Positions 39,977-50,339 of a DNA stretch of 64,000 nucleotides are shown here, one piece after another. The stretch is from RYN-230 sp963711705. Its GTDB lineage: Bacteria; Actinomycetota; Actinomycetes; Streptosporangiales; Streptosporangiaceae. Both the position numbers and the translations under genes were made by a program. Numbering within the stretch: position 1 is the first letter of the stretch; each line of letters starts with the position of its first letter. Under the pieces are notes generated by a model. It was given only the letters and a program-made list of their open reading frames with translations. It was not told the origin of the DNA and did not search any database. Location of the stretch: assembly GCA_963711705.1 (NCBI GenBank), contig CAVQFM010000001.1, positions 1 through 64,000 of the forward strand, written 5' to 3'.

Positions 39977-41236
39977 TCACTGGCTCCGTTCGGTGGGCCG
40001 GCGGGCGGCGGCGATCGCGTCCCGGTACTGGGCCACGGTGGCCCGGGCCACCGCGCTCCAGGCGAATCGTTCCTGCACCCGCTGCCAGGCGGCCGCGCCC
40101 AGCCGGTCGCGCTCGGCCGGCGCGTCGAGCAGGTCGCGCAGGGCCGCGGCCAGCGCCTCCGGGTCACCCGGCTCGACCAGCAGCGCGGCGTCCCCGGTCA
40201 CTTCGGGCAGCGCGCCGGTCCGGCTGGCGATCAGCGGTGTCCCCGAGGCCATGTGCTCCACCGCGGGCAGCGAAAAGCCTTCGTACAGCGAGGGGATCAC
40301 GGCGATCTCGGCGCTCGCGGTCAGCTCGGCCAGTTCGGTGTCGCTGATCCCGTGCACGAACCGGACCCGGTCGCCGAGAGCGAGGTCGCTGGCCAGCCGC
40401 TCCGTCGGCCCGCCGGGCGCGGGCCTGCCGACCACGGTCAGCTGGGCCTCGCGTTCCACGGTGAGCTTGGCCACCGCCTGGAGCAGCGTGGCCACCCCCT
40501 TCAGCGGGGAGTCCGCGCTGGCCACGGCCACGATCCGGCCGGGTACCCGGGCCGCCTGACGGGGATGGAACAGCCTGGTGTCCACGCCGAGCGGGATGAC
40601 ATGCACGTTGGCCGGATCGGTACGGAAATCACGGCAGATGTCGGCCCGGGACGCCTGCGAAGCGGTCAGGATGGGCCCGGCCCGGCGGGCCACCCGGCCC
40701 TGCATCCGGACAAAGGAGTACCAGCGCCACTTGCCGGCCCGGGCCATGCCGCGCGCCGATCTCAGCTCGATCCGCCGGTCCACGCTGATCGGGTGATGAA
40801 TGCTGGTCACCAGCGGCAGGCCGAGCCGCTTCAGCCCGAGCATGCCGTAGGCCAGCACCTGGTTGTCATGCACCAGGTCGAAGTCGGCCCGGCGGCCGCG
40901 CAGCTCGCGCAGCGCGCGCAGGCTGAACGTCAGCGGCTCCGGGAACGCGCCGGTCTTCATCGTGGCGAATTCGAGCACGTCGATCCAGTCGCGGTACTCG
41001 GCCAGCCGCGGGGTCCGGAACGGGTCGTCGTCGGCGTACAGGTCCAGGCTGGGCAGCTCGCGGAGCACCGGGCCGGCTTCCAGCTCGGGGTAGGGCTGGC
41101 CGGAGAACACCTCGACGTGGTGGCCCAGCGCGGCCAGTTCCCGGGACAGGTGGCGCAGATAAATGCCCTGGCCACCGCAGTGCGGCTTGCTGCGGTAGGA
41201 CAGCAGCGCGACGCGCAGCGGCTGCTCGGTGGTCAT
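39977..41236 (-). CDS. Glycosyltransferase family 4
   Basis: 419 residues from ATG 41236. GT-B fold: RVALLSYRSKPHCGGQGIYLRHLSRELAALGHHVEVFSG at the N terminus, FDLVHDNQVLAYG, a hinge near HVIPLGVDTRLFHP, and the donor-side motif IPSLYEGFSLPAVEHMASGTPLIASRTGALPEV with the E-x7-E pair. A retaining enzyme that adds a sugar, often mannose, to a lipid or glycan. A GDP-mannose dehydratase gene lies divergent next to it, so GDP-linked sugars are plausible donors. First gene of the operon leading to the methyltransferase and toroid protein. Confidence 0.92.
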   Translation of the reverse strand: MTTEQPLRVALLSYRSKPHCGGQGIYLRHLSRELAALGHHVEVFSGQPYPELEAGPVLRELPSLDLYADDDPFRTPRLAEYRDWIDVLEFATMKTGAFPEPLTFSLRALRELRGRRADFDLVHDNQVLAYGMLGLKRLGLPLVTSIHHPISVDRRIELRSARGMARAGKWRWYSFVRMQGRVARRAGPILTASQASRADICRDFRTDPANVHVIPLGVDTRLFHPRQAARVPGRIVAVASADSPLKGVATLLQAVAKLTVEREAQLTVVGRPAPGGPTERLASDLALGDRVRFVHGISDTELAELTASAEIAVIPSLYEGFSLPAVEHMASGTPLIASRTGALPEVTGDAALLVEPGDPEALAAALRDLLDAPAERDRLGAAAWQRVQERFAWSAVARATVAQYRDAIAAARRPTERSQ

Positions 41237-41345
41237 CACGCAGGTTCGCACCTCTCGTTCGCCGCTGGCCGTCCGTTGCCGTGAGGCCCTGCCCGCGTGG
41301 CCGGCTAGGACGCGAACATTACCACCGGGTACAGCGGCGGCCGTT

Positions 41346-41372
41346 GGCCAGCCCAGCTGGTCCGGGCTGGCC
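41346..41372. repeat. Hairpin upstream of gmd
   Basis: GGCCAGCCC and GGGCTGGCC form a perfect 9-bp stem around a 9-nt loop in the 205-bp divergent gap between the GT4 and gmd genes, 70 bp before the gmd start. Candidate leader structure. Confidence 0.45.
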
Positions 41373-41441
41373 GCGGCAGCCTGGCCATGGCCGGTAAGCT
41401 GCGCCGACGTACCCTGAGGGGCATGAGCTGAGGAGGCTCCG

Positions 41442-42476
41442 CTGACGAGGCGTGCACTGATCACCGGGATCACCGGGCAGGATGGCTCCTATCTTGCGGA
41501 ATACCTGCTGGCCCAGGGCTACGAGGTGTGGGGCCTGGTCCGCGGCCAGTCCAACCCGCGGGTCCGCCGGGTCCGCCAGCTGCTGGAGGATGTCCGGCTG
41601 GTCCGCGGTGACCTGCTCGATCAGGGCAGCCTGATCTCGGCGGTGGAACGGGTGCAGCCTGACGAGGTCTACAACCTGGCCGCGATCTCCTACGTGCCCA
41701 TGTCCTGGCAGCAGGCCGAGCTGACCGGCGAGGTGACCGGGCTGGGCGTGCTCCGGGTGCTGGAAGCGATCCGGGTGTGCAGCGGGATCAGCGCGTCGCG
41801 CACCCCGCGTAACGGGCAGATCCGCTTCTACCAGGCGTCGTCATCGGAGATGTTCGGGCAGGTCCGTGAGTCCCCGCAGACCGAGCAGACCCCGTTCCAC
41901 CCGCGCAGCCCGTACGGCGTGGCCAAGGCCTACGGGCATTTCCTGACCCAGAACTACCGCGAGTCCTACGGCATGTACGCGGTATCCGGGATCTTGTTCA
42001 ACCACGAGTCGCCCCGGCGCGGTGCGGAATTCGTCAGCCGCAAGGTGTCGCTCGGGGTGGCCAAGATCAAGCTGGGCTACGAGCGGCAGGTCCGGCTGGG
42101 CACCCTGTGGGCCCACCGGGACTGGGGCTTCGCGGGCGACTACGTCCGGGCCATGCACCTGATGCTGGCCCAGGACCAGCCCGGGGACTACGTGGTCGGC
42201 ACCGGCGTCACGCATTCCGTGGAAGAGCTGGTGGAACGCGCGTTCGGGGTGGCCGGGCTGGACTGGCGGGACCACGTCACCGTGGACGCGGCCTTCGTCC
42301 GCCCGGCCGAGGTGGACCAGCTGTGCGCCGATCCGGCCAAGGCCGCTGCGGAGCTGGGCTGGGAGCCGAAGATCGGTTTCGACGAGCTGATCACGATGAT
42401 GGTGGAGTCGGACCTCAAGCTGCTGTCCGGGCCGGGCGGCTACGAGGACGACGCGTTCAGTCCCGACGCCTGGTGA
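41442..42476 (+). CDS. gmd: GDP-mannose 4,6-dehydratase
   Basis: 344 residues. Makes GDP-4-keto-6-deoxymannose from GDP-mannose. ALITGITGQDGSYLAEYLLAQGYEVWGLVRG is the NAD(P) Rossmann loop; YQASSSEMFGQ and YGVAKAYGH give the catalytic Ser/Thr-Glu and Tyr-Lys; NHESPRRGAEFVSRK follows. The frame opens only after a TGA at 41424 and has no ATG, GTG or TTG before GITGQDG. CTG 41442 lines up with the family start (M-T-R-R-A-L-I-T-G) and has AGGAGG five bases upstream, so CTG initiation is the likely case. No GDP-fucose synthase follows. Confidence 0.9.
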   Translation: MTRRALITGITGQDGSYLAEYLLAQGYEVWGLVRGQSNPRVRRVRQLLEDVRLVRGDLLDQGSLISAVERVQPDEVYNLAAISYVPMSWQQAELTGEVTGLGVLRVLEAIRVCSGISASRTPRNGQIRFYQASSSEMFGQVRESPQTEQTPFHPRSPYGVAKAYGHFLTQNYRESYGMYAVSGILFNHESPRRGAEFVSRKVSLGVAKIKLGYERQVRLGTLWAHRDWGFAGDYVRAMHLMLAQDQPGDYVVGTGVTHSVEELVERAFGVAGLDWRDHVTVDAAFVRPAEVDQLCADPAKAAAELGWEPKIGFDELITMMVESDLKLLSGPGGYEDDAFSPDAW

Positions 42477-42503
42477 CGTCCCGGCCAGCTGGTGACGTCC
42501 CGG
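42470..42503. repeat. 15-bp direct repeat between gmd and VIT1 ends
   Basis: CTGGTGACGTCCCGG occurs at 42470-42484 and again at 42489-42503; the first copy contains the gmd stop codon. It separates two converging genes. Confidence 0.7.
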
Positions 42504-42504
42504 G

Positions 42505-43239
42505 TCAGGAGGCGACGCCGGTACCGACCGCGGCGCCGATCAGGAACGTGATCCCGGCCGCCACCGCGCCCAGGATCAGCTGGCGCAGCGCGCCGCGCAG
42601 GAACGGCCGGTCGGTGAGCCGGGCCACCAGCCCGCCGCCGACGAAGGCCGCGACCCCGGCCAGGCCCAGCGCCGCGGCCAGGTCGTCCAGCCCGAACAGG
42701 TAAGGCAGCAGCGGGATCAGCGCGCCGATCGCGAACGTGACCAGCGACGCGCCCGCCGCCGTGTACGGCGAGGGCAGCTCCTCGTGGTCCACCCCGAGCT
42801 CCTCGCGGACATGCACGCCCAGCGCCTGCTCCGGATGGGCCGAGATCTGCCGGGCGACCTTGTCGGCGAGTTCCGCGTCCACGCCCTGCTTGCGGAAGCT
42901 GGCCGCCAGCTCCAGGCGCTCGGACTCCGGGTTGTGCTCCAGCTCGAACCGCTCCTTGCGCACCTCGGCCTGGACCAGCTCGTTCTGTGAGGAGACCGAC
43001 ACGTACTCGCCGGTCGCCATGGAGAACGCGCCCGCGGCCAGGCCGGCCAGCCCGGTGAGCACGATGAGGTGCGGGTCGCCGTGGGACGTGCTGACCCCGG
43101 CGCCCACCCCGGCGATCAGCGATACGTTGGTGACCAGGCCGTCCATGGCGCCGAACACGGCCGGGCGGAGCCATCCGCCGGACACGTCCTTGTGCTCGTG
43201 CCCGTGCGCCTCGTTCTGCTGGCTGGCCTGAACTGTCAT
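42505..43239 (-). CDS. VIT1/CCC1-family iron/manganese transporter
   Basis: 244 residues from ATG 43239. A His-rich cytoplasmic N terminus (NEAHGHEHKD) leads into WLRPAVFGAMDGLVTNVSLIAGV, the hallmark first helix with its metal-binding Asp, and GAFSMATGEYVSVSSQNE, the second. A cytoplasmic helical hairpin (about 90-145) and three C-terminal helices follow. Moves Fe2+ or Mn2+ out of the cytoplasm by family. Converges on gmd. Confidence 0.88.
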   Translation of the reverse strand: MTVQASQQNEAHGHEHKDVSGGWLRPAVFGAMDGLVTNVSLIAGVGAGVSTSHGDPHLIVLTGLAGLAAGAFSMATGEYVSVSSQNELVQAEVRKERFELEHNPESERLELAASFRKQGVDAELADKVARQISAHPEQALGVHVREELGVDHEELPSPYTAAGASLVTFAIGALIPLLPYLFGLDDLAAALGLAGVAAFVGGGLVARLTDRPFLRGALRQLILGAVAAGITFLIGAAVGTGVAS

Positions 43240-43613
43240 GGTGGGGTGCCTCAGGTGTCTCCGCATGCCGGGCGCACGCTGGCCGTCATCAGCGTCCGCA
43301 CCCGGCGCAACCAGGGCTCCAACCGCTGGGCCTGCGGCCATTATTCCCTGCGCCGGGCCGCCGACGCGGCCGCCACCAGTCGCTGGCGCCACCGGCCGCG
43401 ACTCCGGTTGCTCACCAACCGTGGGCCCGTGGCCCAGTAGCCCACTGTTACAGGATCGTCACTAATTGGCGGCATTCGTCTCGTCGCGGGGCGGGCAGGC
43501 CAACGTGCGGCTACGCTGATCTTGCTGTGGGGGCACGGAATCGCTTCCGGCTTCGCGGGTAATGATCAGCGCAAGACCCCGGGCGACCTCGGGGCACACC
43601 GGAAGGCCACGTC
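43240..43613. other. Divergent region VIT1 / osmoprotectant ABC operon
   Basis: 374 bp without a gene; it should contain both promoters. A small perfect hairpin, CGGTTG-CTCAC-CAACCG, lies at 43405-43421, followed by GGGCC-CGT-GGCCC. No metal riboswitch consensus and no clear promoter seen. Confidence 0.4.
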
Positions 43614-44807
43614 TTGATCACCTTCGAGGGCGTGACGAAACGGTATCCCGATGGCACAGTCGCCGTGGACCACCTTGATCTGGAGGTTCCGGCCGGCCAG
43701 ACGATGGTCCTGGTCGGGCCCAGCGGGTGCGGCAAGACGACCACGCTGCGGATGATCAACCGGTTGATCGAGCCCAGCAGCGGCCGGATCCTGCTCGACG
43801 GCCAGGACATCCAGCGGTCGAACCAGTCCGAGCTGCGCCGCGGCATCGGCTACGTCATCCAGCAGTCTGGCCTGTTCCCGAACCGGACCATCGAGGACAA
43901 CATCGCCACGGTCCCGCTGCTGATCGGCTGGAAGAAGGCCCGGGCCCGGGCCCGGGCCCGGGAGCTGATGACGCTGGTCGGCCTGGATGAACAACTGGCC
44001 CGGCGGTATCCGTACCAGCTGTCCGGGGGGCAGCAGCAGCGCGTCGGGGTGGCCCGGGCGCTGGCCGCGGACCCGCCGGTGCTGCTGATGGACGAGCCGT
44101 TCAGCGCGGTCGACCCGATTGTCCGAGCCACCCTGCAAGATGAGCTCATCAAGCTGCAGGCGGAGCTGCACAAGACGATCGTGCTGGTCACGCACGACGT
44201 GGAGGAGGCCATCAAGGTGGGCGATCAGGTGGCGATCTTCCGGCCGCACGGCCACATCGCCCAGGTGGACAGCCCGGAGCGGCTGCTGGCCGCGCCCGCC
44301 GACAGCTACGTGGAGAACTTCCTCGGCTTCGACCGGGGCATCCGCCGGCTGTCCTTCCTGGCCGCGTCCGGGCTGAACCTGGACGACCGCACGGTGGTCG
44401 AGGAGGACACGGCCGCGTCGGTGGCCGCCCGGGCGGGCCGGGACACCGGCGAGGACTGGGTGCTGGTCGTGGACGCGGGGCGCAAGCCGCGCGGCTGGGC
44501 CGCGGTGGCCGGCCTGGACTCGCTGCCTGCCGGGTCACCGGCGCGCGAGGCCACCCTGGAACCGTACGGTCACACGTTCAGCGTGCACGGGGACTCGCTG
44601 CGGTCGGCGCTGGACGCGACCGTGCTGTCCCCGGCGGGCCGGGCGGTCGGGGTCGACGACGACGGCCGGGTGGTCGGGACGACGTCCTACGACCGGCTGC
44701 GGGTGGCCATTCATGCTGCCGAGCAGGCTGCGGACCGGTCGGCGGCTCCCGGCAACGGGACCGCAGCGGGCGCGCAGCGCCAGGACACGGCGGCGGGAAC
44801 GGCCTGA
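43614..44807 (+). CDS. opuCA: Osmoprotectant (glycine betaine/choline) ABC transporter ATP-binding protein
   Basis: 397 residues from TTG 43614, with GGAAGG seven bases upstream. Walker A GPSGCGKTTTLRMI, Q-loop VIQQSGLF, signature LSGGQQQRVG, Walker B VLLMDEPFSAVD, H-loop VTHDVEEA. The C-terminal third (about 260-397) is a poorly conserved regulatory extension where OpuCA and ProV have CBS domains. First gene of a four-gene importer with two permeases and a binding lipoprotein. Powers uptake of betaine, choline or related solutes. Confidence 0.93.
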   Translation: MITFEGVTKRYPDGTVAVDHLDLEVPAGQTMVLVGPSGCGKTTTLRMINRLIEPSSGRILLDGQDIQRSNQSELRRGIGYVIQQSGLFPNRTIEDNIATVPLLIGWKKARARARARELMTLVGLDEQLARRYPYQLSGGQQQRVGVARALAADPPVLLMDEPFSAVDPIVRATLQDELIKLQAELHKTIVLVTHDVEEAIKVGDQVAIFRPHGHIAQVDSPERLLAAPADSYVENFLGFDRGIRRLSFLAASGLNLDDRTVVEEDTAASVAARAGRDTGEDWVLVVDAGRKPRGWAAVAGLDSLPAGSPAREATLEPYGHTFSVHGDSLRSALDATVLSPAGRAVGVDDDGRVVGTTSYDRLRVAIHAAEQAADRSAAPGNGTAAGAQRQDTAAGTA

Positions 44808-44813
44808 TCACCC

Positions 44814-45494
44814 ATGGACTGGTCCGCGGTTCCCACCTACATCTGGGAGAGCGCCTATCTGGGCATCGTGCCGGCCCTGCTCGGGCTGGTCATCTCGGTG
44901 CCGCTGGGCATCGCCTGCGTGCGCTGGAAGTGGCTCTACCCGCCGGTGCTGTCCGGCGCCAGCGTCCTGTACGCACTGCCGTCGCTGGCCCTGTTCATCG
45001 TGCTGATCCCGTACACCGGGCTGACCGACACGACAGTGATCATCCCGCTCACCCTGTTCTCGCTCTGTGTCCTGGTGCCGAACGTGGTGGACGGGCTGCG
45101 CTCGGTCCCGGAGGACGTCCGGCAGGCGGCGACGGCCATGGGCTTCGGCGCGCTGCGCCGGCTGGCCCAGGTGGAACTGCCGATCGCGGTACCCGTGGTG
45201 ATCGCCGGCCTGCGGGTGGCCGTCGTGTCCAGCATCAGCCTGGCCAGCGTCGGCCAGCTGATCGGGGTCAGCAGCCTCGGTTACCTGATCATCGACGGGT
45301 ACCAGCGCGACTTCGTGACCGAAATCCTCATCGGCGGCGGGCTGATCATCGCGCTCGCGCTCGTCTGTGACGTGCTGCTGGTGCTGCTGCGCCGGGTGCT
45401 CACCCCGTGGCGGCCACGGCGCGGGCGCCGGGAGCGCGCCCAGATCCTGATCGGCGATCCGGCCGTCGCCGCGCAGGCCGGGGGGGCCGGATGA
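44814..45494 (+). CDS. opuCB: Osmoprotectant ABC transporter permease
   Basis: 226 residues from ATG 44814, 6 bp after the ATPase gene. Six hydrophobic segments; the EAA loop is VDGLRSVPEDVRQAATAMGFGALRRLAQVELPIAVPVVIAGLR, which docks the ATPase. Pairs with the second permease to form the membrane channel. The last 4 bp overlap the next gene. Confidence 0.92.
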   Translation: MDWSAVPTYIWESAYLGIVPALLGLVISVPLGIACVRWKWLYPPVLSGASVLYALPSLALFIVLIPYTGLTDTTVIIPLTLFSLCVLVPNVVDGLRSVPEDVRQAATAMGFGALRRLAQVELPIAVPVVIAGLRVAVVSSISLASVGQLIGVSSLGYLIIDGYQRDFVTEILIGGGLIIALALVCDVLLVLLRRVLTPWRPRRGRRERAQILIGDPAVAAQAGGAG

Positions 45495-46168
45495 GCTTCC
45501 TGAGTTTCGCCTGGGACTGGCTGAAGCAGCCGCAGCAGTGGCACGGGCCCGATGGCATCCCGATCCGGATCCTGGAGCAGCTCGGCTACACCGCCCTGTC
45601 CCTGGTCATCGCGGCGCTGATCGCGATCCCGGTGGGCATCCTGATCGGGCACACCGGGCGGGGCGCGCTGTTCGCGGTCAACCTGGCCAACGCCGGGCGG
45701 GCCATTCCCACCCTCGGGCTGCTGGTGCTGCTGGCCGTGACGCTGGGCTTCTCCCCGCTGGCCTGGCTCGTGCCGCTGGTCCTGCTGGCCATCCCGCCGA
45801 TCCTGGTCAATGCCTACGAAGGGGTGGCCGGGGTGGACCCCGGACTCAAGGACGCCGCCCGGGGCATGGGCATGACGCCCTGGCAGCAAATACGCAAAGT
45901 CGAGGTCCCAGTGGCGATGCCGCTGATCGTCCTCGGTTTGCGTACCGGAGCGATTTTCGTGGTGGCTACCGCGACGATCGCCGCGTACATCGGCCTGGGT
46001 GGCCTGGGCCGTTACATTATCGACGGGCTCGCCACGGAGAATTACGGGGAGGTAGCCGGGGGTGCGGCGCTTGTGGTCGTGCTCGCCCTGGCCGTCCAAG
46101 CCTTCTTCACCGGCGTGCGCCGTCTGGCCGTTCCGGCGGGCGTGCGCCAGCAGGGTCGCCCGTCGTGA
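45491..46168 (+). CDS. opuCD: Osmoprotectant ABC transporter permease, second subunit
   Basis: 225 residues from ATG 45491 (ATGA overlap). EAA loop: VNAYEGVAGVDPGLKDAARGMGMTPWQQIRKVEVPVAMPLIVLGLR. Six helices; GRAIPTLGLLVLLA is typical of OpuBB/OpuCD-type permeases. It forms the heterodimeric pore with the first permease. The binding protein gene follows after 37 bp. Confidence 0.92.
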   Translation: MSFLSFAWDWLKQPQQWHGPDGIPIRILEQLGYTALSLVIAALIAIPVGILIGHTGRGALFAVNLANAGRAIPTLGLLVLLAVTLGFSPLAWLVPLVLLAIPPILVNAYEGVAGVDPGLKDAARGMGMTPWQQIRKVEVPVAMPLIVLGLRTGAIFVVATATIAAYIGLGGLGRYIIDGLATENYGEVAGGAALVVVLALAVQAFFTGVRRLAVPAGVRQQGRPS

Positions 46169-46205
46169 TAACGTCCTAACCTATCGGAAAAGAAGGGAAA
46201 CACAT

Positions 46206-47198
46206 ATGTTTCCGACATCACGATTCACGGTGCTCATATCTGGCTTGCGCAGACGTCCGTGGCGTGGCACAACGGTCGGCGGCCTGGCCATCTTGACTAG
46301 CCTGGTGCTGGCCGCGTGCGGCAGCAGCGGCGGCGGGAGTGGCAGCGGGAGCAGCAGCAGTAGCTCCAACCCGCTGGCGCCCACCGCCGCCAAGGGCACC
46401 GTGGTCGTCGGCTCGGCCAACTTCCCGGAGGACGAGCTGCTCGCCGAGATCTATGTCCAGGCGCTGAAGGCCAAGGGTGTCAAGGTCACCCCGAAATTCA
46501 ACATCGGCGCCCGGGAAGTCTATTACCCGCAGATCGAAAAGGGCTCGATCAGCATTCTTCCGGAATACAACGGCGCACTGCTGACCACCTCGGTGGACAA
46601 GAACAGCACCGCCGCCACCACCAGCGAGGTGAACGCCGCGCTCAAGGCCAAGCTGCCCTCCACACTGGAGATCCTGAACTCCTCCACGGCCCAGGACAAG
46701 GACTCGGTCACGGTCACCCAGGCGACCGCGAAGAAGTACAACCTGAAGTCGATCGCGGATCTCAAGCCGGTTGCGAAGAAGCTGGTCATCGGCGGCCCGC
46801 CCGAGTTCAAGACCCGGGCCCAGGGCCTGGTCGGGCTGAAGAAGAACTACGGCCTGACGTTCAAGTCGTTCGTCCCGCTCGACGAGTCCGGCCCGCTCAC
46901 CCTGGCCGCGCTCAAGGACGGCAAGGTGCAGGCGGCCGACGTGTTCACCACCACGCCGCAGATCATCACCGACAAGCTGGTGGCACTGGCCGACCCCAAG
47001 TTCAACTTCGCCGCGCAGAACGTGACCCCGCTGGTCTACAAGAAGGCGGTCACGCCGACCGTGGTGAGCACGCTGAACCAGGTGTCCGCGGCGCTGACCA
47101 CCAACGCCCTGCTGCAGATGGACAAGGCGATCATCATCGATCACGCCGACTACTCGACGGTGGCCGCTGCCTTCCTGAGCGCCGTCGGCATGGGCTGA
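46206..47198 (+). CDS. opuCC: Osmoprotectant-binding lipoprotein
   Basis: 330 residues from ATG 46206. A lipoprotein signal with lipobox LVLAAC (Cys38) is followed by a Gly/Ser linker and an OpuAC/QAT-type substrate-binding domain (VVVGSANFPEDELLAEIYVQALKAKG, YYPQIEKGSISILPEYNGALL, KDSVTVTQATAKKY, VQAADVFTTTPQII). It is anchored to the outer face of the membrane and delivers betaine or choline to the permeases. AT-richer 5' end than its neighbours. A strong terminator follows. Confidence 0.94.
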   Translation: MFPTSRFTVLISGLRRRPWRGTTVGGLAILTSLVLAACGSSGGGSGSGSSSSSSNPLAPTAAKGTVVVGSANFPEDELLAEIYVQALKAKGVKVTPKFNIGAREVYYPQIEKGSISILPEYNGALLTTSVDKNSTAATTSEVNAALKAKLPSTLEILNSSTAQDKDSVTVTQATAKKYNLKSIADLKPVAKKLVIGGPPEFKTRAQGLVGLKKNYGLTFKSFVPLDESGPLTLAALKDGKVQAADVFTTTPQIITDKLVALADPKFNFAAQNVTPLVYKKAVTPTVVSTLNQVSAALTTNALLQMDKAIIIDHADYSTVAAAFLSAVGMG

Positions 47199-47227
47199 GC
47201 CCGGACCGGGCTGACCGGCTCTCAGCA

Positions 47228-47269
47228 GCGCCGGGCGGGACCGCGAGCAGGATGCGGCCCGCCCGGCGC
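47228..47269 (+). terminator. Terminator of the osmoprotectant operon
   Basis: GCGCCGGGCGGG (47228-47239) and CCCGCCCGGCGC (47258-47269) form a perfect 12-bp stem with an 18-nt loop, between opuCC and hutU. Confidence 0.85.
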
Positions 47270-47345
47270 TTCGCGTTCCCCGGCGACCAGGGATGATGAA
47301 CGGTGGCGGCGACCAGCCGCTGCCGACCCGACGAGGAGTCCAGGG

Positions 47346-49012
<1,667 letters not shown>

Positions 49013-49016
<4 letters not shown>

Positions 49017-50242
49017 GCACCTTTCCCGCACTGTGGCAGTCCCTGCTGCCGATCGGCCGCGATCCGGCCACCGGCGGCTACCGCCGGTTCTGCTGGTCCC
49101 CGGCCGAGCTGGACTGCCGGGCCTGGTTCGAGACCACCGCCGCAGAACGGAACCTCCGCCCGGTAACCGACCGCAACGGCAACCTGTGGGCGTGGTGGGA
49201 GCCACCGGAACCCCAGCGCGCCCGCCCAGCCGCCATCGCGGTCGGGAGTCATCTGGACTCGGTGCCGGACGGCGGCGCGTTCGACGGCCCGCTCGGCGTG
49301 GTGTCCGCGTTCGCCGCCGTTGACGAGCTGCGGGCCACCGGGTTCGTCCCAGCCCGGCCCATCGCGGTGGCCGCGTTCGCCGAGGAGGAGGGTGGCCGGT
49401 TCGGTGTGGCCTGCCTGGGCAGCCGGCTGCTCACCGGCGCCATCGACCCGGAGCAGGCCCGCGGCCTGACCGACGGGGACGGCACCACGTTCGGCGCGGC
49501 CATGCAGGCCGCCGGGCATGACCCGGGTGGGCTCGGCCAGGACGAGGAACTGATCGGCCGCCTCGGGACGTACGTGGAACTGCACATCGAGCAGGGCCGG
49601 GCGCTGGCCGAGCTGGACGCCGTCATCGGTGTGGCCGACCAGATCTGGCCGCACGGCCGGTGGCGGCTCGACTTCACCGGGCAGGCCGACCACGCAGGCA
49701 CCGCGGCCCTGGCCGACCGGCACGACCCGATGATCCCGTACGCGGCCACCGTGCTCGCCGCCCGGCAGGCGGCTATCGAGCACGGCACGCTGGCCACGGT
49801 GGGCCGGGTGGTGGCCAGGCCCGGCGCGGCCAACGCGGTGTGCTCCTCGGTCACCGCCTGGCTGGACGCCCGGGCGCCAGACGGGGAGGGACTGGAGGAA
49901 ACCACCGACCAGATACTGGCGGCGGCCGGCCAGGAAGCCGCCGCGCACCAGGTCGGGCTGGACTACCGGCCGGAGTCCTTCACGCCTGCGGTCGACTTCG
50001 ACGCTGATCTCCGGGACCGGCTGGTCAGCTCGCTGCTGGCCGCCGGGATCGGCGCCCCGGTGCTGGACACCGGGGCCGGGCACGACGCCGGCATCCTCGC
50101 CGCCCGGCTGCCGACCGGGATGCTGTTCGTGCGCAACCCGACCGGTGTGTCCCACTCACCGGCCGAGCACGCCGACGACGCGGACTGCGCCACCGGGGTG
50201 GCCGCGCTCGCCGCCGTGCTGCGGGACCTGGCCGGCCCATGA
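49013..50242 (+). CDS. M20-family amidohydrolase, allantoate amidohydrolase-like
   Basis: 409 residues from ATG 49013 (ATGA overlap with hutU). Metal site of the AAC/hydantoinase-carbamoylase group: VGSHLDSVPDGGAFDGPLGV, AFAEEEGGRFG, VELHIEQG, and the C-terminal GHDAGILA and SHSPAEHAD. Alone it would be called allantoate amidohydrolase, but between hutU and hutF it is a strong candidate for the last step, release of formate from N-formyl-L-glutamate, in place of HutG. The dimerisation lid (about 210-320) is complete. Confidence 0.88.
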
Positions 50243-50339
50243 CCGGGCCAGCGGCTGGCCCGCCCGGCCCTGGCCTGGCCGACGGCACCGGGCGGCCGGC
50301 GGCTCCCTCGGTCCCGGCCGCGCGGACGGCGCGGCCGGG

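Noticed and set aside
42107..42703. A 198-codon plus-strand frame across the end of gmd
   Set aside because: It is the +1 shadow of gmd (Gly/Arg-rich) and runs into the antisense of the VIT1 gene.
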